64,000 nucleotides of DNA from Panulirus ornatus. Taxonomy: Eukaryota; Arthropoda; Malacostraca; Decapoda; Palinuridae. The position numbers and the translations under genes were made by a program. The DNA lies in the NCBI RefSeq assembly GCF_036320965.1, contig NC_092225.1, forward strand, positions 75,475,935 to 75,539,934, written 5' to 3'. Position 1 is the first letter of the stretch, and every line of letters begins with the position of its first letter. Shown in pieces: positions 31,671 to 43,072 of this stretch. The notes beneath the pieces are model-generated. The model was not told the origin of the DNA. It saw only the letters and a list, made by a program, of their open reading frames with translations, and searched no databases.

Positions 31671-32940
31671 TACTTTGTCGCTGTCTCCCGCGTTAGCGAG
31701 CTAGCGCAAGGAAACAGACGAAAGAATGGTCCAACCCACCCACATACACATGTATATACATACACGTCCACACACGCAAATATACATACCTATACATCTC
31801 AACATACATATATATATATTTCTTTCTTTCAAACTATTCGCCATTTCCCGCATTAGCGAGGTAGCGTTAAGAACAGAGGACTGGGCCTTTGAGGGAATAC
31901 CCTCACCTGGCCCAATTCTCTGTTCCTTCTTTTGGAAAAAAAAAAAACGAGAGGGGAGGATTTCCAGCCCCCCACTCCCTCCCCTTTTAGTCGCCTTCTA
32001 CGACACGCAGGGAATACGTGGGAAGTATTCTTAATCCCCTATCCCCAGGGATAATATATATATATACACAGACATATACATATATACATATGTGTATATA
32101 TATATACACAGACATATACATATATACACATGTACATAATTCATAGTCTGCCCTTATTCATTTCCGTCGCCACCCTGCCACACATGAAATAACAACCCCC
32201 TCCCCCTGCATGCACGCGAGGAAGCGCTAAGAAAAGACAACAAAGGCCACAGTGGTTCAGACTCAGTCTCTAGCTGTCACGTATAATGCACCAAAATCAC
32301 AGCTCCCTTTCCACATACAGGCGGCCCCATAGAACTTTCCATGGTTTACCTCAGACACTTCACATGCCCTGGTTCAATCCACTGACAACATGTCAACCCC
32401 AGTATACCACATCATTCCAATTCACTCTATTCCTTGCACGCCTTTCACCCTCCTGCATGTTCAGGCTCCGATCACTCAAAACCTTTTTCACTCCCTCTTT
32501 CCACCTCCAATTTGGTCACCCACTTCTCCTCCTTCCCTCCACCTCTCACACATATATCCTCTTGGTCAATCTTTCCTCACTCATTCTCTCCATGTGACCA
32601 AACCATTTCAATACACCCTCTTCTGCTCTCTCAACCACACTCTTTTTATTACCACACATCTCTCTTCTCCTTTCATTACTTACTCGATCAAACCACCTCA
32701 CACCACATATTGTCCTCAACCATCTCATTTCCAGCACATCCACCCTCCTCCCCACAACTCTATCAATAGCCCATGCCTCGCAACCATATAACATTGTTGG
32801 AACCACTATTCCTTCAAACATACCCATTTTTGCTTTCCAAGATAATGTTCTCAACTTCCACACATTCTTCAAGGCTCCCAGAACTTTCGCCCCCTCCCCC
32901 ACCTTGTGATTCACTTCCAATTCCATGATTCCATCCACAT
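31671..32940 (-). mobile_element. LINE-A copy 15, with nested short retroposon
   Basis: Minus strand. The tail and first part of the long 3' UTR are at 31671-31815, interrupted by a short retroposon in a TATA stretch. The UTR resumes at ~32056 and is followed by the C-terminal coding piece (32420-32938) with GRPNW-block and GCEAWA remnants. It ends at the 3' border of a Penelope-like remnant. Confidence 0.88.
31817..32055 (-). mobile_element. Short retroposon nested in LINE-A 3' UTR
   Basis: Complete unit including hairpin loop TAAT and the terminal palindrome-like CCCCAGGGATA. It is flanked on both sides by ATATATAT, which other LINE-A copies hold only once here, so that is probably its target duplication. 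Confidence 0.88.
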
Positions 32941-33420
32941 ATATATATTCCTATGAGTCCACGGGGAAAATGAAACACGATAAGTTCCCAAGTGCACTTT
33001 CGTGTAATAATCACACCATCAGGGGAGACACAAGAGAGAAATATAAGTCAGTTGATATACATCAAAGGGACAAAGCTACGACACCATTTGGTAAACATGT
33101 GATTGTCCAAAACATACGAGCGTTCATAAACTTATTTTACAAATTTTATCAACAATAAAGTTATCTAATTTGTATAGACCAACACTAATATTAAGATTAT
33201 AATTCTTTGTGTATTCAATAATAGAAGATTCAAAGATATTTCTCTTGGTAATAGAGTTAGAGTTAATAACTGAGATGGCGTTACTCCAGTCAATACAATG
33301 ATCATAGTTTTTAACGTGATTAAATAAGGCATTTGATTCTAGTCCCATTCTTATACTATATTTATGTTGCTTAAGTCTAACAGACTGGTAAGGATCTTTC
33401 TGTTAGACATTTTTGGTTAA
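32941..33420 (-). mobile_element. Penelope-like element remnant (GIY-YIG end)
   Basis: The minus-strand piece 33348-33124 reads MGLESNALFNHVKNYDHCID ... NIFESSIIEY ... NISVGLYKLDNFIVDKIC. This matches the C-terminal endonuclease region of Penelope-like retroelements (RLKQHKYSIR, NALFNH..., E..LI pattern). RLKQHKYSIR is readable just upstream. The following untranslated part includes a short ATGAGTCCACGGGGAAAATG segment. The RT is missing. Family assignment is from motif memory only. Confidence 0.7.
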
Positions 33421-33549
33421 GGACCTGGGAGTTTTGTCATCAGAACTCTTGGCAGAATGTGAAGTGGGTTTTTGGGGAAGGGATGAGTTTCATGATCCAG
33501 TGTGCATCACGAAACAAACAAACAAACAAAATGATAAAGAAGAAAAAGA

Positions 33550-34450
33550 TTTAGAAGATGGGATGTAGGACTCCACCCCAGAAAAAAAAAATGCTGCTAA
33601 GCATTCAGCACAACTTGAGACATCCCAACCAGAAAAGCCATATCCATTCGAGGAAAAGTCCATAGAGAAGCTGTGCTGAGAAGCTGAGCTCTACCAAAGT
33701 GCCAAAGCTGGCAATGCAGGATGGGCATGCCTAATTAGAATTAATAGAAATCAGATTGTGGTCAGCAAACCCTATGGAAGAAGACATAGTGTATGAATAG
33801 TGGGAGGGTTCAGAGATTAAAAAAAAAAAAAAAAAAAGGTTGTGTGTATGGAGAGTGGTTGTGAGTTCAGGAGCTTTACTAGGGTGTTTGATTAATTGTT
33901 TCAGATTGTTATGGAGGGAGAAAGAAAGGTCTTGGCTCCACTAGAATTGTTTTGGTTAGAGTCTTGTGTATACTGAAATCCCTTGCATAAAGGATCTTAG
34001 TGTGTGGATTTTTAACAAAGCTGAGCTTCATTGCAAGAACTCAAATAGTCAAAAGCTGTACTTGGAGGAACTGGAGGGAAAATAAATGAATCATAAGAGC
34101 AAAATCAGAAAGGGCCTGACAGCATCAAAGTCAGGAGACTGAAGATCCAAGAGGTGAGCAACAGGAGTTTTATGCTACAGTAGGCACAAACTCCATCCTT
34201 GGAGCAGAAAGATGCAGCCTTGGACAGTCAGATTTTGAGAAGAAGAAAAATATCAAGGGAGAATACAAACAAGTAATGCTCAACAATGGGAAGATTTGAA
34301 TCAAGATCATGAATATTGCAGAAATGAATAGGAAAAGAGCCAGCTCTAGAAGATGTAACTATGGAAATCAGGTGGCCCTTAGTGACATGATGGCAGCCAA
34401 GTGGGTTCTAGGAACTGCTCAACCCCTCTTGCCTGGTGGCATTGCTCCAA
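33550..34450 (-). mobile_element. Jockey/CR1-like LINE remnant: endonuclease region
   Basis: Minus-strand translation across several shifts shows pieces of an APE domain and the following linker: DSNLPIVEHYL, SPDFDAV, LKQLIKHPS, LWHFGRAQ. This is the order known from a jockey/CR1-like family in which a Trp-His-Phe block follows the endonuclease. Heavily decayed, with an A-run at 33820-33838. Limits are approximate. Confidence 0.5.
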
Positions 34451-34789
34451 ATCAGCACCAGAAAATCATTAGATGGATATTCTAAAATTTTTCTTTTAAA
34501 ACAACTGGATAACTTAAACAACACTGTTAACTGTATACCAGAAGGCAGCCCTAGATGGTGATGCTGGGATTTAGTACATTCCTTGTATCAACTATAACAA
34601 GGAATATCTGGATCAACTGGATGTAATCTACAAAGTAAGCTCACTGAACACAATAGATCAGTTAAATATAGTGCAAAAAGCTCTGTAATTTTCAATCATG
34701 TCCAGAGTGAAGGCCATAATATGGACTGAAATAATGACTCAATGTAGTTATTACAGAAATATTGTAGAATCAACAATTACTGCCTGCAG
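34451..34789. other. No feature recognised
   Basis: AT-rich DNA with stops in all frames. Confidence 0.5.
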
Positions 34790-35003
34790 AGAAAATAGCC
34801 TCTCATTTGGTCAGTGAAACCCCAACAGCATAATACTTGCAGCCAGTTAGATGATTATATAAGGAGCTTACCTCACCCTCACCAATATGAAAGGTCACAT
34901 GACCTGACCTGATGTTGCCAACCTTTCTCTACTTCCTTTGTCAAAATTTCAGTTGTACCTAATTTCATGTCAGTTTCCTATAAGTCTTAAAGTATGAACC
35001 AAA
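34790..35003 (-). repeat. Dispersed repeat B, copy 2
   Basis: Reverse-complement partner of 25662-25875, with the same landmarks in the same order. It contains CTTACC/CTCACC, which could be mistaken for a splice donor, but the match extends across it. Confidence 0.7.
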
Positions 35004-35104
35004 AGAAGAACTAACTGTACAGGTTTTATTTTCATTTACTTACTTCCTGCCCCAGGAATCCCTTATATACTACTTGTAAGGCCCTTGCAGCTATCAGAAA
35101 GCTG

Positions 35105-36160
35105 GCACATCTACCAGCTGGGACCAGAGGTCAGAAAGTATTGTGATGTTGTGCATGCATCCATGTGCAAAGAGTGCAGGGCAACTGAACAGCAAGTGCT
35201 CGGTGTCCTCTTTATGGTAGCTGCATTATAAGCATGAAGGGTCATGGGAAATGTTGAAACAGTGTTTACAGAGTTGTAGTAATGAGTAATGTCCACAGTG
35301 TAAGCAGAAGTGTGTGTCTAGAGTTTGTCTTTGGAGTGTAGTTTCCGATGGGGGTAATTCTGGAGGGTTGGGGTTTAAAACTAAGATGGGAGGTCAGCTG
35401 TTTACTGCTTGTTGGGTTATTTCAGTGTATATGCATTTGTCAGAGTTGGTGGGAGGGGTTTACCAATGGTGCATAAAACTGGGTGCCTAGCAGTTTGAGG
35501 AGGGTCTGTATTGGGATGGTCTTTGTTTCACTATAAAGGAGTTGAGCACTGGTGACTGCCTGGCAGCTTGCGATTGTTCTGAGTGCACTGTTTTTTTGTG
35601 TTTTGCAGCTCTGACATAATTGGTTTTGAGCAGGTGGAAGACAAGATAGGTGAGGCATAGTTTAGCATGAATTGTTTGTATAAGATGTTGAGAAAATTTA
35701 TCCTTGTCCAAATCTGGTGCCAAATAGTGTTCTGAGGGGCAACAAGGCTTTGGAATTCATGATATTAATGAAGGGAGTGAAAGTCATGTGTGTGTTGAAT
35801 GTGATGACCAGAATGAATGGCAACTTGTTCTGTGGGAGAGGCTTCCTATTCAAGGTGCTTGGAGGGTGTGAGATGGACACATGTCTGTCTGGAGGTAAAA
35901 GTATGACTGAAGACTTCTGGAGAGATCCATATATTCTGTTCCTGGAAAGCCATTCTTCCATCTATGTAATGGAATGCTGCATGTTTGATGTTGCTATCAA
36001 GGTGTTAGGTTGTTGTGGTCTGATTGTAAGGTTGTTTGCAAACAAAAGGACCTTCATGTTGAGGTTTGCTTCGGGTAATGGGACGTTAAGCAGAAAGAGA
36101 TGGAAAAGAGTTGGAGAAATAACTGATCCTGCATTGAGCAATGCCTTGAATAATATCTGC
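35105..36160 (-). mobile_element. Second jockey-like LINE remnant: RT palm to C-terminus
   Basis: Read on the minus strand: GSVISPTLFHLFL, then LLFANNLTI where the catalytic YADD/FADD should be, then EEWLSRNR, SSVILLPPDR, FNTHMTFTPFI, LRTLFGTRFG. At the far end is LHCGHYSLL ... EDTEHLLFSCPALF, the Cys/His-rich tail of this LINE group. Both catalytic Asp are Asn and several stops occur, so it is dead. The 5' side is cut by a LINE-A 3' UTR fragment. Confidence 0.68.
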
Positions 36161-36163
36161 TTT

Positions 36164-36440
36164 CCTGGCACTACCTCGCTGAAGTGGGAGGTGGCGATGC
36201 TATTTCCTGTGGGGCGGGGAGGTGCCGGGAATGGACTGAAGGCAAGCAAGTATGAATATGTATATGTATATATCTGTGTATGTAGGTATATGTGTACATG
36301 TCAATATGTATAAGTTTGCATATGTACATGTATGGGCATTTATGTATATATATGTGTATATGAGTGAATGGGCAATTCTTCGTCTGTTTCCTGGTGCTAC
36401 CTTGCTGATGCAGGAAGCAGCGATCAAATATAATAAATGT
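36164..36440 (+). mobile_element. LINE-A copy 16, 3' UTR fragment, old
   Basis: Long-type 3' UTR from the GCACTACCTCGCTGAAG block to a diverged hairpin (CCTTGCTGATGCAGG) and an ATAATAAATG tail. Confidence 0.8.
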
Positions 36441-36465
36441 AAATAATAATACATACATACACACG

Positions 36466-36505
36466 TCTGTTTCCTTGCACTACCTCGCAAACGCGGGAGA
36501 CAGCG

Positions 36506-36545
<40 letters not shown>
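36466..36545 (+). mobile_element. LINE-A copy 17: tail only
   Basis: Just ~45 nt of LINE-A (GTCTGTTTCCTTGC, hairpin CCTCGC-AAAC-GCGGG, GACAGCGGC) followed by ~36 A. An extremely short 5'-truncated insertion; the A tail marks it as a retrotransposition product. Confidence 0.82.
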
Positions 36546-36546
<1 letters not shown>

Positions 36547-36689
36547 ACAAAAAGTACACAAGTCGTGTGTGTACATAAAATGCACATAAAACCAAAGGGG
36601 AATGAAAATTATGATGAGTCAAGTGCCTTATAATTGCATTTATCATATGATTTTGCTGGAGAGTCTTTTTACAATGTTCTGCCTGAAGA

Positions 36690-37030
36690 AACATTTGCGA
36701 ACAAAAACTTATCATTAACCTATTGTGAGACTTTGCTTAATGTTCCTGTTTTGTTAAAACTTTTGATATTCATGTAATCTTCAGCATTAATTTAGTTAGG
36801 CAAATTCTTATCAAAAATTCAGTAACGTCTCAAGAGGTTTTGTGTACAATATCCCGAGTAAAGAATGTGAACAGTTGTACATTAGTCAAACTGGTTAGGT
36901 TCTTAAAATCATGGTTAAATTAACACAAGAATACAGTAAATCAATAATCTAATGAACTAAAAGGGGGATGGGGTGGCCATTAATGCCAAAAGTCTGTTCA
37001 GTCTTCTAACACTAGATACTATTTTGAATT
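36690..37030 (+). mobile_element. Penelope-like element remnant 2
   Basis: Plus-strand pieces read VRQILIKNSVTS and, after a shift, RGFVYNIPSKECEQLYISQTG and KLTQEYS. These correspond to the start of the GIY-YIG endonuclease of Penelope-like elements (VY.IPC..C...Y.GQTG). The cysteine after IP has become Ser. Downstream part absent. Confidence 0.6.
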
Positions 37031-37064
37031 GTTAGGATCACAAAATTACCTAATAAATAGTCAC

Positions 37065-37075
37065 ATTTCTGAAAT
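37065..37075. repeat. Target-site duplication of copy 18, left
   Basis: ATTTCTGAAAT, identical to 39101-39111. Confidence 0.85.
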
Positions 37076-37080
37076 GAAAT

Positions 37081-39069
37081 GAGGTGAAAAAAAGGGCAAA
37101 TGAGAGTTAGGGTGAGAGAGTATCATTAAATTTTAGGGAGAATAAGAAGATGCTCTGGAAGGAGGTAAATAAAGTGCGTAAGACAAGGGAGCAAATGGGA
37201 ACTTCAGTGAAGGGCGCAAATGGGGAGGTGATAACAAGTAGTGGTGATGTGAGAAGGAGATGGAGTGAGTATTTTGAAGGTTTGTTGAATGTGTTTGATG
37301 ATAGAGTGGCAGATATAGGGTGTTTTGGTCGAGGTGGTGTGCAAAGTGAGAGGGTCAGGGAAAATGATTTGGTAAACAGAGAAGAGGTAGTAAAAGCTTT
37401 GCGGAAGATGAAAGCCGGCAAGGCAGCAGGTTTGGATGGTATTGCAGTGGAATTTATTAAAAAAGGGGGTGACTGTATTGTTGACTGGTTGGTAAGGTTA
37501 TTTAATGTATGTATGACTCATGGTGAGGTGCCTGAGGATTGGCGGAATGCGTGCATAGTGCCATTGTACAAAGGCAAAGGGGATAAGAGTGAGTGCTCAA
37601 ATTACAGAGGTATAAGTTTGTTGAGTATTCCTGGTAAATTATATGGGAGGGTATTAATTGAGAGGGTGAAGGCATGTACAGAGCATCAGATTGGGGAAGA
37701 GCAGTGTGGTTTCAGAAGTGGTAGAGGATGTGTGGATCAGGTGTTTGCTTTGAAGAATGTATGTGAGAAATACTTAGAAAAGCAAATGGATTTGTATGTA
37801 GCATTTATGGATCTGGAGAAGGCATATGATAGAGTTGATAGAGATGCTCTGTGGAAGGTATTAAGAATATATGGTGTGGGAGGCAAGTTGTTAGAGGCAG
37901 TGAAAAGTTTTTATCGAGGATGTAAGGCATGTGTACGTGTAGGAAGAGAGGAAAGTGATTGGTTCTCAGTGAATGTAGGTTTGCGGCAGGGGTGTGTGAT
38001 GTCTCCATGGTTGTTTAATTTGTTTATGGATGGGGTTGTTAGGGAGGTGAATGCAAGAGTTTTGGAAAGAGGGGCAAGTATGAAGTCTGTTGGGGATGAG
38101 AGACCTTGGGAAGTGAGTCAGTTGTTGTTGGCTGATGATACAGCGCTGGTGGCTGATTCATGTGAGAAACTGCAGAAGCTGGTGACTGAGTTTGGTAAAG
38201 TGTGTGAAAGGAGAAAGTTAAGATCAAATGTGAATAAGAGCAAGGTTATTAGGTACAGTAGGGTTGAGGGTCAAGTCAATTGGGAGGTGAGTTTGAATGG
38301 AGAAAAACTGGAGGAAGTGAAGTGTTTTAGATATCTGGGAGTGGATCTGGCAGCGGATGGAACCATGGAAGCGGAAGTGGATCATAGGGTGGGGGAGGGG
38401 GCGAAAATTCTGGGAGCCTTGAAGAATGTGTGGAAGTCGAGAACATTATCTCGGAAAGCAAAAATGGGTATGTTTGAAGGAATAGTGGTTCCAACAATGT
38501 TGTATGGTTGCGAGGCGTGGGCTATGGATAGAGTGGTGCGCAGGAGGATGGATGTGCTGGAAATGAGATGTTTGAGGACAATGTGTGGTGTGAGGTGGTT
38601 TGATCGAGTAAGTAACGTAAGGGTAAGAGAGATGTGTGGAAATAAAAAGAGCATGGTTGAGAGAGCAGAAGAGGGTGTTTTGAAATGGTTTGGGCACATG
38701 GAGAGAATGAGTGAGGAAAGATTGACCAAGAGGATATATGTGTCGGAGGTGGAGGGAACAAGGAGAAGAGGGAGACCAAACTGGAGGTGGAAAGATGGAG
38801 TGAAAAAGATTTTGTGTGATCGGGGCCTGAACATGCAGGAGGGTGAAAGGAGGGCAAGAAATAGAGTGAATTGGAGCGATGTGGTATACCGGGGTTGACG
38901 TGCTGTCAGTGGATTGAATCAGGGCATGTGAAGCGTCTGGGGTAAACCATGGAAAGCTGTGTAGGTATGTATATTTGCGTGTGTGGACGTATGTATATAC
39001 ATGTGTATGGGGGTGGGTTGGGCCATTTCTTTTGTCTGTTTCCTTGCGCTACCTCGCAAACGCGGGGAG

Positions 39070-39100
<31 letters not shown>
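37081..39100 (+). mobile_element. LINE-A copy 18, young, 5'-truncated, poly(A)-tailed
   Basis: Starts in the endonuclease-RT linker (EVKKRANES) and ends with the short 3' UTR. The hairpin is slightly changed, and the tail goes straight from CGCGGGGAG into ~30 A, without GACAGCGAC. Exact 11-bp duplications (ATTTCTGAAAT) lie at both ends; a 5-nt GAAAT separates the left one from the element. Confidence 0.93.
37150..38898 (+). CDS. LINE-A reverse transcriptase, long open frame, no endonuclease
   Basis: 582 codons without a stop, from the linker (LWKEVNKVRKTREQMG) through GLDGIAVEF, FMDLEKAYD, RQGCVMSPW and the normal C-terminus VNWSDVVYRG. The RT metal site reads LADD instead of FADD (F to L, first residue only); both Asp are intact. 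One further change is LRSNVNKSK where others have LRVNVNKSK. The endonuclease is lost by 5' truncation. The ATG at 37150 follows the truncation point and is only the first Met. It is unlikely to be expressed without a promoter. Confidence 0.82.
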   Translation: MLWKEVNKVRKTREQMGTSVKGANGEVITSSGDVRRRWSEYFEGLLNVFDDRVADIGCFGRGGVQSERVRENDLVNREEVVKALRKMKAGKAAGLDGIAVEFIKKGGDCIVDWLVRLFNVCMTHGEVPEDWRNACIVPLYKGKGDKSECSNYRGISLLSIPGKLYGRVLIERVKACTEHQIGEEQCGFRSGRGCVDQVFALKNVCEKYLEKQMDLYVAFMDLEKAYDRVDRDALWKVLRIYGVGGKLLEAVKSFYRGCKACVRVGREESDWFSVNVGLRQGCVMSPWLFNLFMDGVVREVNARVLERGASMKSVGDERPWEVSQLLLADDTALVADSCEKLQKLVTEFGKVCERRKLRSNVNKSKVIRYSRVEGQVNWEVSLNGEKLEEVKCFRYLGVDLAADGTMEAEVDHRVGEGAKILGALKNVWKSRTLSRKAKMGMFEGIVVPTMLYGCEAWAMDRVVRRRMDVLEMRCLRTMCGVRWFDRVSNVRVREMCGNKKSMVERAEEGVLKWFGHMERMSEERLTKRIYVSEVEGTRRRGRPNWRWKDGVKKILCDRGLNMQEGERRARNRVNWSDVVYRG

Positions 39101-39107
<7 letters not shown>

Positions 39108-39111
39108 AAAT
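39101..39111. repeat. Target-site duplication of copy 18, right
   Basis: ATTTCTGAAAT directly after the A tail. Confidence 0.85.
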
Positions 39112-39349
39112 AACGGTTGAAGAGTATTTCGTCAATATCACTGTGGAAGCAGTAGAGTACTCTTTATTCAGTATCTGAAGGTCCGTTAAATCAAGGGTTT
39201 ATTGTAGTGTTTAGTGTGATCAAGAATCCAATGCACTATTTGTCCAACTCAAAGACTTTGGAGCAGTGATAAGGTTATCATATACAATAACTAAATAAAG
39301 GACAGAAATACTACTGAATCATCCCTTACCAAACATAGAAATTATTATC

Positions 39350-41830
39350 ATTATGCTTGATTGCCATTTCCTGTGTCAGCCAGGTAATGCTAGGAAACAG
39401 ATGAAGAAAGATCTATCTACATATATACATACAAACACATACAAATACATGTGCATATCAACATACATACACATACACAGATATAAATATATACACAAGT
39501 ACACATTCATATTTGGTTGCCTTCACCCATTTCCAACACCATCCAACCCCACAGGAAACAGCATTACCACCCTCTGCATCAGCAAGGCAGCACCAAGAAA
39601 ACATAAAAAATAAGGCCACATTCACTCATACTCAGTCTCTAGCTGTCATATGTAATGCACTGAAACTGCAGCTCCCCCTCCACATCCAAGGATCACAGAC
39701 CATTCCATGGTTTACCCCAGATGTTTCATGCCCTAGTTCAGTCCACTGACAGCATGTCAACCCTCTTATACCACATTGTCCCAATTCACTCTATTCCTTG
39801 CATGCCTCTCACATTCCTGCATGTCTAGGCCCCGATCGCTTAACCTTGTTCCCTCTACCTCTGACACATATATCCTCTTTATTAACTTTTTCTCATTTCC
39901 AACATGTCCACCCTCCTCTATACAACCCTATCTATAGCCCATGCCTCACAACCATTTATTATTGTTGGAACTACAATTCCTTCAAACATACCCATTTTTG
40001 CTCTCCGAGATAATGTTCTAACCTTCCACACATTCTTCATCACTTCCAGAACCTTCGTCCCCTTCCCCACCCTGTGACTAACCTCCCCTTCAATGGTTCC
40101 AGTCACTGCTAAGTCCACTCACAGATATCTAAAACACTTCACTTCCTCCAATTTTTCCACACTAAAACTTACATTCCAATTAATCTATCCCTTCACTCTA
40201 CTGAACCTAATAACCTTGCTTTTATTCACATTCACTCTCCACTTTCTCCTTTCACACACTTTTTCAAACTCAGTCACCAACTTCTGCAGTTTCTCACTTG
40301 AATCAGCCACCAGAGCTGTGTTATCAGCAAACAACTGACTTACTTCTCAGGCCCTTTCATCCCCAACAGTCTGCATATTCGTCCCTCTCTCCAAAACTCT
40401 TGCATTTGCCTCCCTAACCACCCCATCCATAAACAACTAAAACACCCATGGGGGCATCACACACCCCTGCCGCAGACTGACCTTCACTGGGAACCAATCA
40501 CTTTCCTCTCTTCCTACTCGCACACATTCCTTACATCCTTTGTTAAAACTTTTCACTGCTTCTAGCAGCTTACCTCCCACACTATATACTCTTCAGACCT
40601 TCCACAAAGCATATCTATCAACCCTACCATATGCCATCTCCAGATCCATAAATGCTAAATATTTCTAACACAATCTTCAAAGCAAACGACTGATCCACAC
40701 ATCCTCTACCACTTCTGAAACCTCACTGCTCTTTCCCAGTCTTATGCTCTGTTCATGCCTTCACCCTCTCAATCAATACCCTTCTATACAATTTCCCAGG
40801 AATACTCAACAAACTTAAGCCTCTGTAGTCTGAACACTCACCATTGTCCCCTTTGCCTTTATACCACTTCTGAAACCACACTGCTCTTCCCTAGTCTTAT
40901 GCTCTGTTCATGCCTTCACCCTCTCAATCAATACCCTTCTATACAATTTCCCAGGAATACTCAACAAACTTAAGTCTCTGTAGTATGAACACTCACCATT
41001 GTCCCCTTTGCCTTTGTACAATGGCACTATGCATGCATTCCAACAATCCTCATGCACTTCACCACAATCCATAATACACTGAATATCCTTACCAACCAAT
41101 CGACAACAGAGTCATCCCCTTTCTTAATAAATTCTACTGCGATACCATCTAAACCCACTGCCTTGCCAGATTTCATCTTCCACAAAGCTTTCACTACCTC
41201 TTCTCTCTTAACCAAACCATTCTCCCTGACCCTCCTACTTCGCACACCACCCTGACCAAAACACCATATATCAGCCACTCTATCATCAAACACATTAAAA
41301 AGATTCAAAATACTTACTCCATCTTCTCACTTCATCACTACCTGTTATTACTCCTCCCACTTGCCCCCTTCACCGGTGTTCCCATTTGCTCTCTTGTCTT
41401 TCGTACATTATCTACCTCCTTCCAAAACATCCTTTTTTCTCCCTGAAGTTTAGTCATACTATCTCACCCAAACTTTCATTTGCCCTCTTTTTCAACTGTT
41501 GCACCTTCCACTCGCCCTCCTGTCACTTATTTTTTCATACATCTCCCAGTTGTTTGCACTTCTTTGTAAGTATCATCCAAATGCCTCTCTTTTTTTCTTT
41601 CACTACCAACTTTACTTCTTCATTCCACCACTCATTACCCTTTCTAATCTTCCCACCTCCCACCTTTCTCATGCCACAAACATCTTTTGCACATGCTAAC
41701 CAACAGCACTTCCCTAAATACATTCCATTCCTCATCCACTCCCCTCATGTCATTTGCTCTCACCTTTTGCTATTCTACACTCAATCTCTCCTGGTACTTC
41801 CTCACACAAGTCTCCTTTCCAAGCCAATAT
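39350..41830 (-). mobile_element. LINE-A copy 19, old
   Basis: Minus strand. Diverged long 3' UTR (39350-39750), then a heavily mutated coding region back to the APE-RT linker (KVRANDMR region), ending about 41830. Much more diverged than copies 1-10. A ~150-bp segment is tandemly duplicated at ~40707-41010. Confidence 0.88.
40707..41010. repeat. Tandem duplication (~154 bp) inside copy 19
   Basis: ACCACTTCTGAAACC through TCAACAAACTTAAG occurs twice in a row with few differences. The differences suggest the duplication is not very recent. Confidence 0.8.
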
Positions 41831-41839
41831 CGATACATC

Positions 41840-42798
41840 TGAACACTATGCTGAACAATATACTGTTCTAAATGTTACTTGAATACATTAAAGAATGACA
41901 TCATATGGGAAAATAAAGCACTTTATCAATAAGACTTCATCCACTCTCATATCATTTTAGCAAATCCAGTTCGAAGTTAAGACTGAGTGATTTTCTATGT
42001 CACTGGGAAAACTAATAGATGTTGGGCTGTTACTCACTTGGAAGAGCCAAAATACACAAAAGAGGAAATTCTCAATACTTAGTAAAAAACTCAACAGGTG
42101 GAGCAAAAGTATGTGAGGAGAGGCCATGTTTGTTATGTTAAATCCAGATGCATGGACAGACAAACTTTGAAAATACTGTAGCATTTGTACATGCATGTAA
42201 GTTAAAGAACCTGAGAATTTTGATGCATGTTTTTAATAGCAGGTACCTGTATATTAATTCATTTTCTAGACATATTTTCCCACACACTACACAGTATACT
42301 GTTCTCTGTGTTATCTGAATACATAAAAAAAATTACTTTCATGTAGCAAAATAAAGCACCACATTGACAGGGCTCATTTTTCATATATTAGTACATCCAG
42401 TTTTATGTTAAGACTTATAGTTTTCAGTTAACTGGCAAAACTACAAGATCTAGGGTACATTCTAAATGAGAAAATCTTTAATGCTTATCTATAAATTCCA
42501 CAGATATAGGAAATATGTGTAAGATATCATTTGTTTGTATCAAATCTGGATGTATAAACAAATGTAATTCAAATAATGTATAAAGTTAAGTGCTGTGACA
42601 TGATTACAAAAGGAAGCTCCTGTGGATTAATCTCTTAATTTTACAAAATACAGAAAGCCTGTGGTGTAAACTAATATCAATTACAATACAGCAGTGTATG
42701 ACAAGAAACTTTTGGGCATTGGTCGTACAAAAATCCAGTAACACTTAGCATTGGGCATTGTGGGTACAGTGACTCAAAGTTTTTGTGTGCATGTTACT
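41840..42798. other. No gene recognised
   Basis: AT-rich with many short frames; no domain or known repeat seen. Confidence 0.5.
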
Positions 42799-42932
42799 AT
42801 AATCACAACTGTTGTTCAGTGAATCATGTATCAAAAAGATATCAGAATCTCAACTGTTGTTAAGTGATCCATGTACCAAAAAGTTATCAGAATCCCAACC
42901 GTTGTTAAGTGATCCATGTATCAAAAATACAT
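42799..42932. repeat. 45-bp minisatellite, ~2.9 units
   Basis: Units starting CAACTGTTGTTMAGTGA at 42806, 42851 and 42896, each 45 bp with a few substitutions. Confidence 0.88.
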
Positions 42933-43072
42933 TTGTAAAGTCTTTATTAATGAGAAAAATGGGTTAAGAGAAGAGTAAGAATGTTCCAATTTTTGGTAGT
43001 ACTTTAGAATTAGTACAGAGGTAGGGATAATTACAAAAAATGAATTTATTCATCAGTTAATTTTTTTTCATC

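Noticed and set aside
33124..33348. Small independent gene
   Set aside because: Its residues fit the GIY-YIG end of a Penelope-like element and the upstream part continues the same similarity.
34860..34930. Host splice donor (CTTACC / CTCACC) on the minus strand
   Set aside because: The sequence belongs to dispersed repeat B, which is also present at 25.7 kb.
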